A stretch of 64,000 nucleotides of DNA from SZUA-545 sp050297855 (GTDB lineage Bacteria > Campylobacterota > Campylobacteria > Campylobacterales > SZUA-545). How positions within the stretch are numbered: the first letter of the stretch is position 1; each line of letters begins with the position of its first letter. Position numbers and translations under genes: made by a program. The DNA lies in contig JBNKTC010000002.1 in assembly GCA_050297855.1 (NCBI GenBank), positions 124,001-188,000 of the forward strand. Reading direction: 5' to 3'. The notes beneath the pieces were generated by a model. It made no database searches, was not told where the DNA came from, and saw only the letters and a list, made by a program, of their open reading frames with translations. Below, in pieces: positions 40,453 through 49,655 of the stretch.

Positions 40453-41133
40453 TTAAAGGGAGGCGAGGCGCGTATACTCCTCCTGCATCCGTTCGCGGGA
40501 TGCCTCAAGCCAGTCACTGCCTCGTTCGGGCGTAAAACTATCCTGGAAAGTGATGTGGACATCTCCGGGATTGATACGGTGGGTCTGGGTATCCAGGACC
40601 TGGTCGGTACCGTAGACGACGACTGGCTGTACCTTCAGGCCGTGTTTTTCCGCTACCATCTTGGCGCCGGCTTTGAATTTCAGCAGCTTGTTCCCTTTGC
40701 TTCGCGTCCCTTCAGGAAAGATCATGATCACACGCCCCTCCTCGATCCGCTCTTTGGACTCCTTGAGGAGTTTTACAAGCCCGCTTCTGTCCTCACGGTC
40801 GATGGAGATCATCTTGGGGACATCGTTGATGCGCCCGAACCAGGGGATGTCGCTGATCTCCTGTTTGGCGACCCAGCACGGGTCGCCGGGCATGATCGCC
40901 TCCAGGGCGATGATGTCAAGCATACTGCGGTGGTTGACGATAAAGAGCTTGGCATCGGGATCGACCGTGCCGGTCATATGCATCTTCGCACCCAGCATCC
41001 GTGTCTGGAAACGTGCCCATCTGTGTCGGAAGGTCCGGTGTTTGGACGGAATGAGGTACATCAGGACGATCGTGACAGAGATACTGAAAAAGCCGACAAA
41101 ATATTGTAACAGGGTGTTAATCTTCGAGAACAT
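40453..41133 (-). CDS. plsC: 1-acyl-sn-glycerol-3-phosphate acyltransferase
   Basis: A 226-residue enzyme that adds the second acyl chain to lysophosphatidate, giving phosphatidate. An N-terminal helix (LLQYFVGFFSISVTIVLMYL) anchors it; the H-x4-D motif is VNHRSMLDI, followed by FPEGTRSKGNKLLKFKAGAKMVAE and VQPVVVYGTDQ. ATG 41133 follows GGAAG and replaces the longer frame at 41163. It overlaps the SH3-domain gene upstream by 17 bases. gpsA at 34943 provides the earlier substrate. Confidence 0.92.
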   Translation of the reverse strand: MFSKINTLLQYFVGFFSISVTIVLMYLIPSKHRTFRHRWARFQTRMLGAKMHMTGTVDPDAKLFIVNHRSMLDIIALEAIMPGDPCWVAKQEISDIPWFGRINDVPKMISIDREDRSGLVKLLKESKERIEEGRVIMIFPEGTRSKGNKLLKFKAGAKMVAEKHGLKVQPVVVYGTDQVLDTQTHRINPGDVHITFQDSFTPERGSDWLEASRERMQEEYTRLASL

Positions 41134-42217
41134 CGTCTTCCTTGACCCACCCGATCTTGTCATCGGGCAGCATGATTTTAAAGTACCCTTCGCGCTCTTT
41201 GATCATCTCGGTCGCGATAGGGTACTGGGTTGTAAAAAAGATGGAGGAGTTTTTAGTCGGCAGAAGATAGACTTTGGCCCCCTCCTTGACCTTGATGCTC
41301 TTGTCCCTCAGCATATAGACCGTCGATGCGGCGATCAGCAGTGCCAGGACCAGGAACACGGGATTCTTGCGCCAGATATAGAGCAGCACGAAGAGCAGGA
41401 TAAACGTCAGTGCCATCAGGACCGCAAGGTAGGGGAAACTCTTCTTGTTGGGGTTGATCTCGATCTGGGTGCTGGTCTTCTGACCGAATTTGGAGAAGTC
41501 GAAGGTGACCTGGAGTTTTTTAAATTCACCGGTGGAGGGGCGGAAGTAGTTGAACTCCAGGTGCTCCATATTGTTGGGGATGATCCCGTAGTAAAATACT
41601 TTGGAGACCGGCAGTTCGACCGAGGACCAGTCGATCCCCTCTTCTCTGACGAAGGGGAGGGAAAAGTCTTCCAGGTTCCCCAGGCGGCTCTCCATCTCCA
41701 GGACGAAGATATTGAGGTCATCATCGTATTTATCGATCTTGTGGTTAGTGATGGTCAGCTCTTCGGCCAGGACCTGGCAGAACTGGTTATTGGGCTGGAT
41801 GCGCGTTGAGTGGAGCTTCTGTCCCGGCTGGGTGATACGGTCGAGCTCGTTGCCGTCCAGAGTCACGCTGATATCAAGATCGGGTATCTTCAGATAGCGG
41901 TCATAGGCCCGGAGATAGTAGGTGAGGGAGAAGGTATTCTGCTCTTTGAGGTACCAGGTCGGGTGTTTTGTCAGGATATCGACACCATAGTAGGTTCCGA
42001 ATTCCGTATCGATGCTGTCAAAGACATCTTCGGCAATAATGGCATCCACCGTGACGGCAAATATCTGCTCGGCATAGATCTTTTCGGGATGTTGCTGTTC
42101 TTTTGAAAAGATGATCCGCTCATGGGATTGTGAGTCGTTTGTATCGGCTGCTGCTTGCGTATCGGGCTGTGCGGTGAGGCTTCCGAGCAGGAGGGCCAAA
42201 AAGAGTAGAAGACGCAT
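41117..42217 (-). CDS. Membrane protein with BatD-like beta-rich N-terminal part and SH3 tail
   Basis: A 366-residue protein: signal peptide (LLLFLALLLGSLTAQ), a periplasmic beta-rich domain of about 240 residues reminiscent of BatD (IYAEQIFAVTVDAII, FSLTYYLRAYDRYLKIPDLDISVTLDG), two helices at about 267-305, and a C-terminal SH3-like segment (IKVKEGAKVYLLPTKNSSIFF... IGWVKEDDVLED). Function unknown; SH3 tails often contact peptidoglycan. ATG 42217 is chosen over a TTG one codon earlier. It lies between purQ and plsC in the leftward operon. Confidence 0.75.
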   Translation of the reverse strand: MRLLLFLALLLGSLTAQPDTQAAADTNDSQSHERIIFSKEQQHPEKIYAEQIFAVTVDAIIAEDVFDSIDTEFGTYYGVDILTKHPTWYLKEQNTFSLTYYLRAYDRYLKIPDLDISVTLDGNELDRITQPGQKLHSTRIQPNNQFCQVLAEELTITNHKIDKYDDDLNIFVLEMESRLGNLEDFSLPFVREEGIDWSSVELPVSKVFYYGIIPNNMEHLEFNYFRPSTGEFKKLQVTFDFSKFGQKTSTQIEINPNKKSFPYLAVLMALTFILLFVLLYIWRKNPVFLVLALLIAASTVYMLRDKSIKVKEGAKVYLLPTKNSSIFFTTQYPIATEMIKEREGYFKIMLPDDKIGWVKEDDVLED

Positions 42218-42223
42218 CAAGGG

Positions 42224-42892
42224 TTATAAAAACCCTTTGAGCATCTTGATACCGTCGGTAGCATGGATCTTGGCATCCACGGCCCGTTCGGGGTGGGGCA
42301 TGAGGCCAAAGACGTTTTTGTCTTTATTGCAGATCCCGGCGATGGCATCAACAGAGCCGTTTGGATTGGAGATATTCCCCTCCTTGTCGCAGTAGTGCAG
42401 CAGGACCTGCTCGTTCTCATAGAGCTCTTTTAAGGCACCGTTTTCGATATAGTAGTTCCCCTCTGCGTGGGCGATGGGGATATTCACGATATCGTCAACT
42501 TCCATCTCCTGCAGGAAGGTGTTATTGCTGTTGACCACTTTGAGGTGGTGGAACTTACTGATAAAGTGAAGGTTCTCGTTCCGGCGCATGGCTCCGGGAA
42601 GCAGTCCCATCTCCAGCAGGATCTGGAAGCCGTTGCAGATACCGAGCACTTTCCCGCCGTTTTCGGCAAAAACACGTACCGCCTGCATGATGGGTGAAAA
42701 CTGTGCTATCGCACCGCTTCTCAGGTAGTCGCCGTAGCTGAAACCACCGGCGATGACGACCAGATCGGTCTTTGCCGGAAGTTCTTTCTCAGAGTGCCAG
42801 ACGATCGTACTTTTGCATCCAAGCTTGTTAAAAGCAAACTCCGTATCGCGTTCGCAGTTTGTCCCCGGGGACTGGATGATGGCTACATTCAT
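42224..42892 (-). CDS. purQ: FGAM synthase glutaminase subunit
   Basis: A 222-residue class I glutamine amidotransferase. MNVAIIQSPGTNCERDTEFAF at the start, the nucleophile Cys in VLGICNGFQILLEMG, and GLMPHPERAVDAK near the end carrying His and Glu of the triad. It supplies ammonia to PurL for 5'-phosphoribosyl-formylglycinamidine synthesis, with PurS bridging. PurL is encoded 12 kb away at 54465. It overlaps purS by four bases (ATGA). Confidence 0.95.
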   Translation of the reverse strand: MNVAIIQSPGTNCERDTEFAFNKLGCKSTIVWHSEKELPAKTDLVVIAGGFSYGDYLRSGAIAQFSPIMQAVRVFAENGGKVLGICNGFQILLEMGLLPGAMRRNENLHFISKFHHLKVVNSNNTFLQEMEVDDIVNIPIAHAEGNYYIENGALKELYENEQVLLHYCDKEGNISNPNGSVDAIAGICNKDKNVFGLMPHPERAVDAKIHATDGIKMLKGFL

Positions 42893-43131
42893 GCAACGAT
42901 CTCGATATCAAAATCTTCTGTGACCATGTTGACAAGAAGTTTTTTGGCCATGTTGGTCGCTTCTTCTCTGGCCGCAGCTTCGGAGTCGCTGGAGAGCTCG
43001 AGAACGATCTGTTTACCGATCCGGACATCTTTGAGGGTATCAAAGCCCAGGACTTCCAGGGCGTGGTGAACGGCTTTTCCCTGGGGATCCAGGATCCCGG
43101 CCTTAAGGTATACGTTTACGATCGCTTTCAC
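42889..43131 (-). CDS. purS: FGAM synthase small subunit PurS
   Basis: An 80-residue protein: MKAIVNVYLKAGILDPQGKAVHHALEVLGF, VRIGKQIVLEL. PurS dimers dock PurQ to small PurL. The start is GTG 43131, reached from the 15-codon frame upstream (43128-43175) by a 4-base overlap; AGGAGAT inside that frame is its ribosome-binding site. Confidence 0.93.
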   Translation of the reverse strand: MKAIVNVYLKAGILDPQGKAVHHALEVLGFDTLKDVRIGKQIVLELSSDSEAAAREEATNMAKKLLVNMVTEDFDIEIVA

Positions 43132-43175
43132 TTCATATCTCCTAAAATTCTATTCAGTAGGTCTTCTAGTTTCAT
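43128..43175 (-). CDS. Possible 15-residue leader peptide before purS
   Basis: ATG 43175 opens MKLEDLLNRILGDMK and ends with a TGA overlapping the GTG start of purS. It is preceded by AAGGGAACCG, and purS's ribosome-binding site lies within it. It may couple translation from the ctpA end of the operon to purS. It could also be chance, since it is very short. Confidence 0.35.
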   Translation of the reverse strand: MKLEDLLNRILGDMK

Positions 43176-43193
43176 CGGTTCCCTTTAGTAAAA

Positions 43194-44507
43194 TTATTTA
43201 ACAATAATCAGTGCGCGCAGAATGCTGATGGCATTTCTGAGCTGATAATCTTTTTTGACGTTTTCGGCTGTCAGGATCGCGTCGTTATCGACACTCTTCT
43301 CTTTTTTTACAACCTTTTCGCTTTTTCCGTTGCCGTTGATCTTGTCCAGTTCGGCTTCAAGGTGCTTTTTGAGCTGGGACTCTTTGATCTCAAAGCCGTC
43401 GTCAAGCTCTTCGATCTTGGCCTGTTTGATCAGGATATCGGGATCGACACCCACGGCCTGGATCGTGCGGCCGCTTGGCAGGTAGTAGCGTGCGACGGTC
43501 AGGCGGATCGCTTCACCCTGGGAGATCGGAAGGATCGCCTGGACACTCCCTTTCCCAAAGGTCTTTTCGCCGACGATAACGGCCCGCTTGTGGTCCTGAA
43601 GCGAGCCGCTGACGATCTCGCTGGCGCTGGCACTCCCGCCGTTGACGAGGACGACGATGGGGTACTCTTTGTATGTCCCCGTACTGGAGGCTTTAAAGTC
43701 GATGTTCTCTGCTTCGTTGCGGCCTTTTTGGGAGACGATGATCCCTTTGTCAACGAAGAGGTCGACTGTCTTGATCGCCTGGTCCAGCAGTCCGCCGGGG
43801 TTGTTTCTCAGGTCGATGATGATCCCTTTGACTTTATCATCGTTTTCGCGGATCGCTTTTTTGATGGAGGGCTCGACGTTCTTGTCGAAGCTGGTGATCC
43901 GGACATAGAGGATGTCGTCTTTGTACATCTTGGAGTAGACGGAGTCGATCTTGATGATATCCCGTGTGATATTGGCCACGATCGGTTTGTTCTCGCCTTT
44001 TCGTACGATGGTCAGGATGATCTCTGTTTTGGGTTTGCCGCGCATAAGGGAGACCGCTTCATCCAGTGTCATCCCCAGGGTCGACTTGTCGTCGATCTTA
44101 AGGATGATATCCCCCGCTTCGATTCCTGCTTTATCTGCCGGTGTCCCTTCGATCGGGGCGATGACCGTCAGGGCTCCGTCACGCATGCCGACAGTGATTC
44201 CGAGGCCGCCGAATTCGCCGCTCGTTTTGATCGTCATCTCTTTGTACTGTTTTTTATCCAGGTAGCTGGAGTGGGCGTCGAGGTTGGTCAGCAGGCCGTT
44301 CATCGCCTTCTTGATGATCTCGTCCGCTTCCAGTTTGTCTACATAGTTCTGTTCTACGGTGTTGATAATGGTCGAAAACTTCTTCAGTGCTTCAAGGCGC
44401 GTTGTCTTATCACTGCCGTTGTCGGCTTCCAGTGCCGTTGCTGCAAAGGTGATGGAGACAAGAAATGAAACAAAAAAGCTAACAATAATCACATTGCTTT
44501 TTTTCAT
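43194..44507 (-). CDS. ctpA: Carboxyl-terminal processing protease, S41 family
   Basis: A 437-residue periplasmic protease: signal peptide (IIVSFFVSFLVSITFAA), PDZ domain (GGLGITVGMRDGALTVIAPIEGTPADKAGIEAGDIILKID), then the protease core with IIDLRNNPGGLL, the nucleophile Ser294 in SASASEI and the general base Lys319 in FGKGSVQ, the usual 25 residues apart. It degrades or matures exported proteins. The C-terminal tail (about 60 residues) is charged and lysine-rich. It stands first in the leftward operon that continues with purS and purQ. Confidence 0.93.
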   Translation of the reverse strand: MKKSNVIIVSFFVSFLVSITFAATALEADNGSDKTTRLEALKKFSTIINTVEQNYVDKLEADEIIKKAMNGLLTNLDAHSSYLDKKQYKEMTIKTSGEFGGLGITVGMRDGALTVIAPIEGTPADKAGIEAGDIILKIDDKSTLGMTLDEAVSLMRGKPKTEIILTIVRKGENKPIVANITRDIIKIDSVYSKMYKDDILYVRITSFDKNVEPSIKKAIRENDDKVKGIIIDLRNNPGGLLDQAIKTVDLFVDKGIIVSQKGRNEAENIDFKASSTGTYKEYPIVVLVNGGSASASEIVSGSLQDHKRAVIVGEKTFGKGSVQAILPISQGEAIRLTVARYYLPSGRTIQAVGVDPDILIKQAKIEELDDGFEIKESQLKKHLEAELDKINGNGKSEKVVKKEKSVDNDAILTAENVKKDYQLRNAISILRALIIVK

Positions 44508-44621
44508 TTGGCGGCTCTCTTTATATTAAATATTATTGTAGGGAGGTATTGTACTTCAACTTTTCTAAATAAACAATCATGAAATGTATATCCCGGCTTT
44601 TAAATTATTTCAATAAGAAAC

Positions 44622-44651
44622 CTTGACATGATTAGACTAAAGGTATATAAT
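44622..44651 (+). promoter_or_regulatory. clpB promoter with HAIR-like HspR site
   Basis: TTGACA (44623-44628), 17 bases, TATAAT (44646-44651): a perfect consensus vegetative promoter 38 bases before ATG. The -35 box lies in CTTGACA-N7-ACTAAAG (44622-44642), which matches the HspR operator HAIR (CTTGAGT-N7-ACTCAAG) at 11 of 14 positions. HspR represses clpB in Campylobacter, so this is the expected control. hspR itself is not in the window. Confidence 0.65.
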
Positions 44652-44689
44652 GCATACCAAATAAATGTTAACAACCGGAGGTGTTCATT

Positions 44690-47263
44690 ATGGACCTGCT
44701 TAACAAACTGACAAATCAAATGACCGAAGGGCTGGATTCATCGGTTTCCCTTGCCCTCTATAACAAAAACCCCGAAATCGAACCGATCCATTTTCTCTGG
44801 AGCCAGGTGACCAACACGAACTCCATTCTCAACCAGGCACTGAACAAGATGAATATCGATAAAGCGGCTCTGGAACTGGAGATCAAAAGCAGCGCGGAGA
44901 AGCTGCCCAAAGCCTCGTCCGTAACGAAAGAGACGATCAAGATCTCGCGCAAGTTCGTCGACTCGCTCCAGGCGGCCGAAGGGGTGGCGACCAAAAACGG
45001 CGACAGCTACATCTCGGTGGATGCGTGGCTCAGTGCCAACTGCAGTGTCGAACCGCTTAAAGGGATCCTCTCCAAATACATGGATGTCAAAGAGCTTCAA
45101 AAGACTTTCGAAGTGATCCGCGGCGGTAAAAAGATCGATTCCAAGGGAGCCGAAGAGACGATGGAGGCCCTCTCCAAATACGGGATCGACCTGACGGCCA
45201 AGGCCAAAGAAGGTGAGATCGACCCGGTCATCGGCCGGGACGAAGAGGTGACGCGGACGATGCAGATCCTGCTTCGAAAAAGCAAGAACAACCCGATCCT
45301 TCTCGGCGAACCGGGAGTCGGTAAAACGGCCATCGTCGAAGGCCTCGCCCAGCGGATCGTCGACCAGGACGTACCGCTGTCACTTCAGAACAAGCGGGTC
45401 ATTACCCTCGATATGGGCCAGCTTATCGCCGGGGCGAAGTACCGCGGTGAGTTTGAAGAGCGCCTCAAGGCGGTCATCGACGAGGTAAAAAAAGACAAAA
45501 ACATCATCCTCTTTATCGACGAGATCCATACGATCATCGGGGCGGGGGCGAGTGAAGGGAGCATGGATGCGGCTAACCTTCTCAAGCCGGCCCTGGCACG
45601 GGGAGAACTGCGGACTATCGGAGCGACGACGCTCAAGGAGTACCGCAAATACTTCGAAAAAGACGCCGCCATGCAGCGCCGGTTCCAGCCGGTGACGGTC
45701 AACGAGCCGACGATCCCCGAAGCCCTCTCCATCATGCGGGGACTCAAGGAGCGCCTGGAGGCGTTCCACAACATCACGATCCAGGACAGCGCCCTGGTCA
45801 GTTCGGTTAAGCTCTCTGACCGCTACATTACCGACCGCTACCTGCCGGACAAGGCGATCGACCTGATCGACGAAGCGGCGAGTGAATTGAAGATCCAGAT
45901 CGAGTCCGAACCGGCGGACCTGGACCGTGTCAAGCGGGATATCGCACGCCTCAAGGTAGAAAAAGAGGCCCTGGCGATGGAGGGCAAAGGCAAAAACGAA
46001 GCACGCCTGAAAGAGCTGGAGAAAGAGCTGGCCGATGCGACGGAGAAGATGAACACCCTGGCGGCCCGTTTTGAGAACGAAAAGCACGTCTTCGAGGATG
46101 TCGCCAAGATCAAGGTAGAGCTGGACGAGGCCAAACGCCAGGCCGAAAGCGCCAAGCGGGAATCGGACTTTAACAAGGCCGCCGAGATCGAATACGGCCG
46201 CATCCCCGAACTGAACAAACGACTCGAGGAGCAGAACGCCAAATGGGCCCGGATGCAGGAGGAGGGGACGCTGCTGAAAAACAGCGTCGACGAGGAGACC
46301 ATCGCGGAGATCGTATCCAAATGGACCGGTATCCCGGTGACACGGATGCTCCAGAGCGAGAAGGAGAAGGTCCTGGCGGTCGAAGAGGTGATGAAAAAAG
46401 AGGTGATCGGCCAGCACGAGGCCCTCGCCGCCATCGCCCGGACGATCAAGCGCAACAAGGCGGGGCTCTCCGATATCTCCAAACCCATAGGCAGCTTTAT
46501 GTTCCTGGGGCCGACGGGGGTCGGGAAGACCGAAACGGCCAAATCGCTGGCACGCTTCCTCTTCGATACGGAGAAGGCGCTGATCCGCTTTGACATGAGC
46601 GAATACATGGAGAAATTCTCCGTTTCACGCCTCGTAGGGGCAGCTCCAGGGTATGTGGGGTATGAAGAGGGCGGCCAGCTCACCGAAGCGGTGCGGCGCA
46701 AACCCTACAGTGTCATTCTCTTCGACGAGGTGGAGAAGGCCCACCCGGATGTTTTTAACATCCTGCTCCAGGTGCTGGACGACGGCCGCCTGACGGATAA
46801 CAAAGGGGTGACGGTCGACTTTAAAAACACGATCATCATCCTGACGTCTAACATCGGTTCCAAGGATATTATGGAGACGGATGACAAAGAGCACCGCGAC
46901 AAGAAGGTGTGGGACCAGCTCAAGGCCAACTTCCGCCCCGAGTTCCTCAACCGACTGGACGATGTGGTGATCTTCAACCCGCTGGGTCTGGAGCAGATCA
47001 CGGCCATCGTGGACAACTTCGTCAACGAGATCCGCGAGAAGGTGGCGGAGCGGGAGATCACGATCAACGTGACCGAAGCGGCCAAAAAAGAGCTCGGCAA
47101 GATCGGGTACGATCCGCTCTACGGTGCCAGACCGCTCAAACGGGCGATCTACGATACGATCGAGGACGAACTGGCCGAACGTATCCTGCGGGACGAGATA
47201 TCAAACGGCGATACGATCACCTTTGACGCGGAAGGGGAGACGATCGTCTCCCGTATCGGCTAA
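44690..47263 (+). CDS. clpB: ClpB disaggregase
   Basis: An 857-residue AAA+ chaperone that untangles aggregated proteins together with DnaK. N-terminal domain (1-145), AAA-1 with Walker A GEPGVGKTA at 206 and IILFIDEIHTIIGAG, a middle coiled-coil region (about 400-520, KELADATEKMNTLAARFENEKHVFED), AAA-2 with Walker A GPTGVGKTE at 607 and SVILFDEVEKAHPDV, and the C-terminal domain. No ClpP-binding loop is seen, as expected. ATG 44690 fits GGAGG; a GTG three codons before is too close to it. It ends overlapping the convergent AEC gene by four bases. Confidence 0.95.
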   Translation: MDLLNKLTNQMTEGLDSSVSLALYNKNPEIEPIHFLWSQVTNTNSILNQALNKMNIDKAALELEIKSSAEKLPKASSVTKETIKISRKFVDSLQAAEGVATKNGDSYISVDAWLSANCSVEPLKGILSKYMDVKELQKTFEVIRGGKKIDSKGAEETMEALSKYGIDLTAKAKEGEIDPVIGRDEEVTRTMQILLRKSKNNPILLGEPGVGKTAIVEGLAQRIVDQDVPLSLQNKRVITLDMGQLIAGAKYRGEFEERLKAVIDEVKKDKNIILFIDEIHTIIGAGASEGSMDAANLLKPALARGELRTIGATTLKEYRKYFEKDAAMQRRFQPVTVNEPTIPEALSIMRGLKERLEAFHNITIQDSALVSSVKLSDRYITDRYLPDKAIDLIDEAASELKIQIESEPADLDRVKRDIARLKVEKEALAMEGKGKNEARLKELEKELADATEKMNTLAARFENEKHVFEDVAKIKVELDEAKRQAESAKRESDFNKAAEIEYGRIPELNKRLEEQNAKWARMQEEGTLLKNSVDEETIAEIVSKWTGIPVTRMLQSEKEKVLAVEEVMKKEVIGQHEALAAIARTIKRNKAGLSDISKPIGSFMFLGPTGVGKTETAKSLARFLFDTEKALIRFDMSEYMEKFSVSRLVGAAPGYVGYEEGGQLTEAVRRKPYSVILFDEVEKAHPDVFNILLQVLDDGRLTDNKGVTVDFKNTIIILTSNIGSKDIMETDDKEHRDKKVWDQLKANFRPEFLNRLDDVVIFNPLGLEQITAIVDNFVNEIREKVAEREITINVTEAAKKELGKIGYDPLYGARPLKRAIYDTIEDELAERILRDEISNGDTITFDAEGETIVSRIG

Positions 47264-48156
47264 ACGCCCAGCAGAAGGTAAAATAGGGGAACGGTTACAA
47301 AACTGACCGCGATCCCCAGGACTACGGCATTGACCGCCAGGTCCGCCCGAAGCCCCGCGTTGATCGCAAAGACCGCCGCCATGACCATCGGCGGCATGGC
47401 CGATTCCAGGATAAAGGTGCCGTAGGAAAGGGCAGCGGGGTCAAAACAGCAGGCGATGATGCCAAAGAGCAGCAGCGGTTGGAGTGCCATCTTAAGCCCC
47501 AACGCGATCATCGGCAGCTTCAGGTCGCTCCGCAGCCTGGAGATATCGACGCGCATCCCTACCGCCAGGATCGTCATGGGTGTCAGGACCGTTTCGAAAA
47601 AACCGAAGACATCGTCCGCAGCAGCCGGGAAAAAATCCGCCGGGACGAGCAGGGCGGCGATGAAGACGAGAAAGGGCGGGAAGCTGAACAGGTCCCGGCC
47701 CACATTGACGAAGGAGACCTTTTTCTCCGCTCCCCAGGTCACGATCACGGTGCCGATCAGGATCAGTGGCAAAAAGCCCGCGACCGTATCGTAGATCACC
47801 GCATACCCCAGGGCGTCACTCCCCAACAGACCCTTCACATACGGAAAGCCGACAAACGACGTATTCCCCAGACCCGAGACCATCATCAGCGTGGCCGTCG
47901 TGGCACGGTCCGCCCCCATTTTCCGGGCGATGACGTAGGCCGCCCCCATGGAGAACGGCAGCAGAAGCATCGCGGCCAGGGAGACAAAGAGGATATCGCC
48001 CCCCGCTTCCATATGGGGGACCTTGCTGAGGATAACGGCGGGGAAAACGACGTAGAGGACCAGGTCGATCAGGGGTTTGGACCGGTCCCCGACGACGAGG
48101 CGCAGCAGGTAGCCCAGTACGAGGTAGAGCAGGATCTGCAGAACGGTTTCGAGCAT
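47260..48156 (-). CDS. AEC-family transporter (auxin efflux carrier type)
   Basis: A 298-residue membrane protein of about nine or ten helices with the AEC pattern: LLYLVLGYLLRL, LVLYVVFPAVILSKV, ATLMMVSGLGNTSFVGFPYV (conserved N-x-x-F-x-G) and ILESAMPPMVMAAVFAINAGLRADLAVNAVVLGI. In bacteria these carry malate or other organic acids, among others. The substrate is unknown. It is convergent with clpB (4-base overlap) and is eight bases after the AGCS gene. Confidence 0.88.
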   Translation of the reverse strand: MLETVLQILLYLVLGYLLRLVVGDRSKPLIDLVLYVVFPAVILSKVPHMEAGGDILFVSLAAMLLLPFSMGAAYVIARKMGADRATTATLMMVSGLGNTSFVGFPYVKGLLGSDALGYAVIYDTVAGFLPLILIGTVIVTWGAEKKVSFVNVGRDLFSFPPFLVFIAALLVPADFFPAAADDVFGFFETVLTPMTILAVGMRVDISRLRSDLKLPMIALGLKMALQPLLLFGIIACCFDPAALSYGTFILESAMPPMVMAAVFAINAGLRADLAVNAVVLGIAVSFVTVPLFYLLLGV

Positions 48157-48163
48157 ATGCCGG

Positions 48164-49492
48164 TTACTTCAGTCCGTCAAAATAGCGGTCGGTCTCGCTG
48201 ACGATGATCCTGTGCAGCATCAGAAGCCCGATCAGGTTGGGGATGATCATGAGGCCGTTAAAGAGGTCGGAGATATTCCAGACCAGCTCCAGTTTGGATA
48301 CAGCCCCGACCATGATCGCCAGGACGAAAACGAGGCGGTAGAGCTGGATGCTCTTTTCGCCGAAAAGGAACTCCACCGCTTTTTCGCCGTAGTAGCTCCA
48401 CCCCAGCAGCGTGGAGTAGGCAAACAGTACCGTGGCGGCGATGACGACGTAACCGCCCGCCTCACCCAGGAAGAAGCTGAAGCTCTGGAATGTCAGCTCC
48501 CCCGCGGAGACGCCGGTGCGCCACTCGGGAGCCATGAGGATCACCAGGGCGGTCATCGTACAGACGACCAGGGTGTCGATAAAGGTCTGGGTCATGCTTA
48601 CCAGTGCCTGTTTGGCCGGGATATTGGTCTTGGCGGCCGCGGCGGCGATGGGGGAGGAGCCCAGACCCGATTCGTTGGAGAAGACCCCGCGGGCCACCCC
48701 GTAACGGATAGCGGCGGCCACCGTTGCCCCTGCAAAGCCGCCGCCCGCGGCGATCGGGGCGAAGGCGTGGTGGAAGATGAGCCCCAGGGCGTCGCCGACA
48801 CGGTCCAGATTGAGCAGGATAATCACCAGGGCAGCGACAAAATAGATCAGGATCATAAACGGTACCAGGATGGAGGTGACCCGGGCGATGGATTTGATCC
48901 CACCCAGGATTACGAGCCCAGAGAGGAGCAGCATGGCCAGGCCCGCGGCCCAGTCGGGGACGGAAAAGGCGGTCCCCAGTACCGAGGCGACGGCGTTGGA
49001 CTGGGTCATATTCCCGATGCCGAATGATGCAACGGCGGTAAAGACCGCAAAGGCGATCCCCAGCCGGGGGAGTCCGGCACCATAGGTGAGGTAGTACATC
49101 GGCCCGCCCTTCATGCCGTATTCGCCTTCCTGACGGTATTTGACTGCCAGGATCGCCTCGGAGTATTTGGTCGCCATCCCGATAAGCCCGATGACCCACA
49201 TCCAGAAGACCGCCCCGGGGCCGCCCAGCGTGATGGCCGTGGCGACTCCGACGATGTTCCCGATCCCCACCGTTGCGGCCAGTGCCGTCATCAGGGCGGC
49301 GAAGTGGGAGATGTCCCCTTCTGCCCCGTCTTCCTGTTTGAAGATGAGTCTCAGTGCATGTCCGAGGGCACGGAACTGCAGCCCCTTCAGGCGGATGGTC
49401 AGAAAGAGGCCGGTCCCCACCAGCAGAACCAGCACGGGTGCCCCCCAGATAAAGGATGAAAGGGCGGCGATAAGCGATTCGAAAGCGTCCAT
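48164..49492 (-). CDS. Sodium:alanine/glycine symporter, AGCS family
   Basis: A 442-residue symporter with about eleven helices. AGCS signatures: TALAATVGIGNIVGVATAITLGGPGAVFWMWVIGLIGMATKYSEAILAVKYR, GGFAGATVAAAIRYGVARGVFSNESGLGSSPIAAAAAKT. It imports alanine or glycine with Na+. ATG 49492, after TGGAG, is used; the longer frame from 49573 adds 27 residues that do not fit the family start. It is transcribed with the AEC gene eight bases further on. Confidence 0.92.
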   Translation of the reverse strand: MDAFESLIAALSSFIWGAPVLVLLVGTGLFLTIRLKGLQFRALGHALRLIFKQEDGAEGDISHFAALMTALAATVGIGNIVGVATAITLGGPGAVFWMWVIGLIGMATKYSEAILAVKYRQEGEYGMKGGPMYYLTYGAGLPRLGIAFAVFTAVASFGIGNMTQSNAVASVLGTAFSVPDWAAGLAMLLLSGLVILGGIKSIARVTSILVPFMILIYFVAALVIILLNLDRVGDALGLIFHHAFAPIAAGGGFAGATVAAAIRYGVARGVFSNESGLGSSPIAAAAAKTNIPAKQALVSMTQTFIDTLVVCTMTALVILMAPEWRTGVSAGELTFQSFSFFLGEAGGYVVIAATVLFAYSTLLGWSYYGEKAVEFLFGEKSIQLYRLVFVLAIMVGAVSKLELVWNISDLFNGLMIIPNLIGLLMLHRIIVSETDRYFDGLK

Positions 49493-49655
49493 TAAATCTC
49501 CAGGCGTTACGTTTTGTAAGGAATTGTATTCAAAAAAGCCCAAAGAAATGATATTCATGATTTTTTCACACAAAAATTAGAAAATTGTTATATCGTAATG
49601 TATCTGCAACGCTACCGGTATATACTTTCTGAACAATCAACACAGGGGTCTAAAA

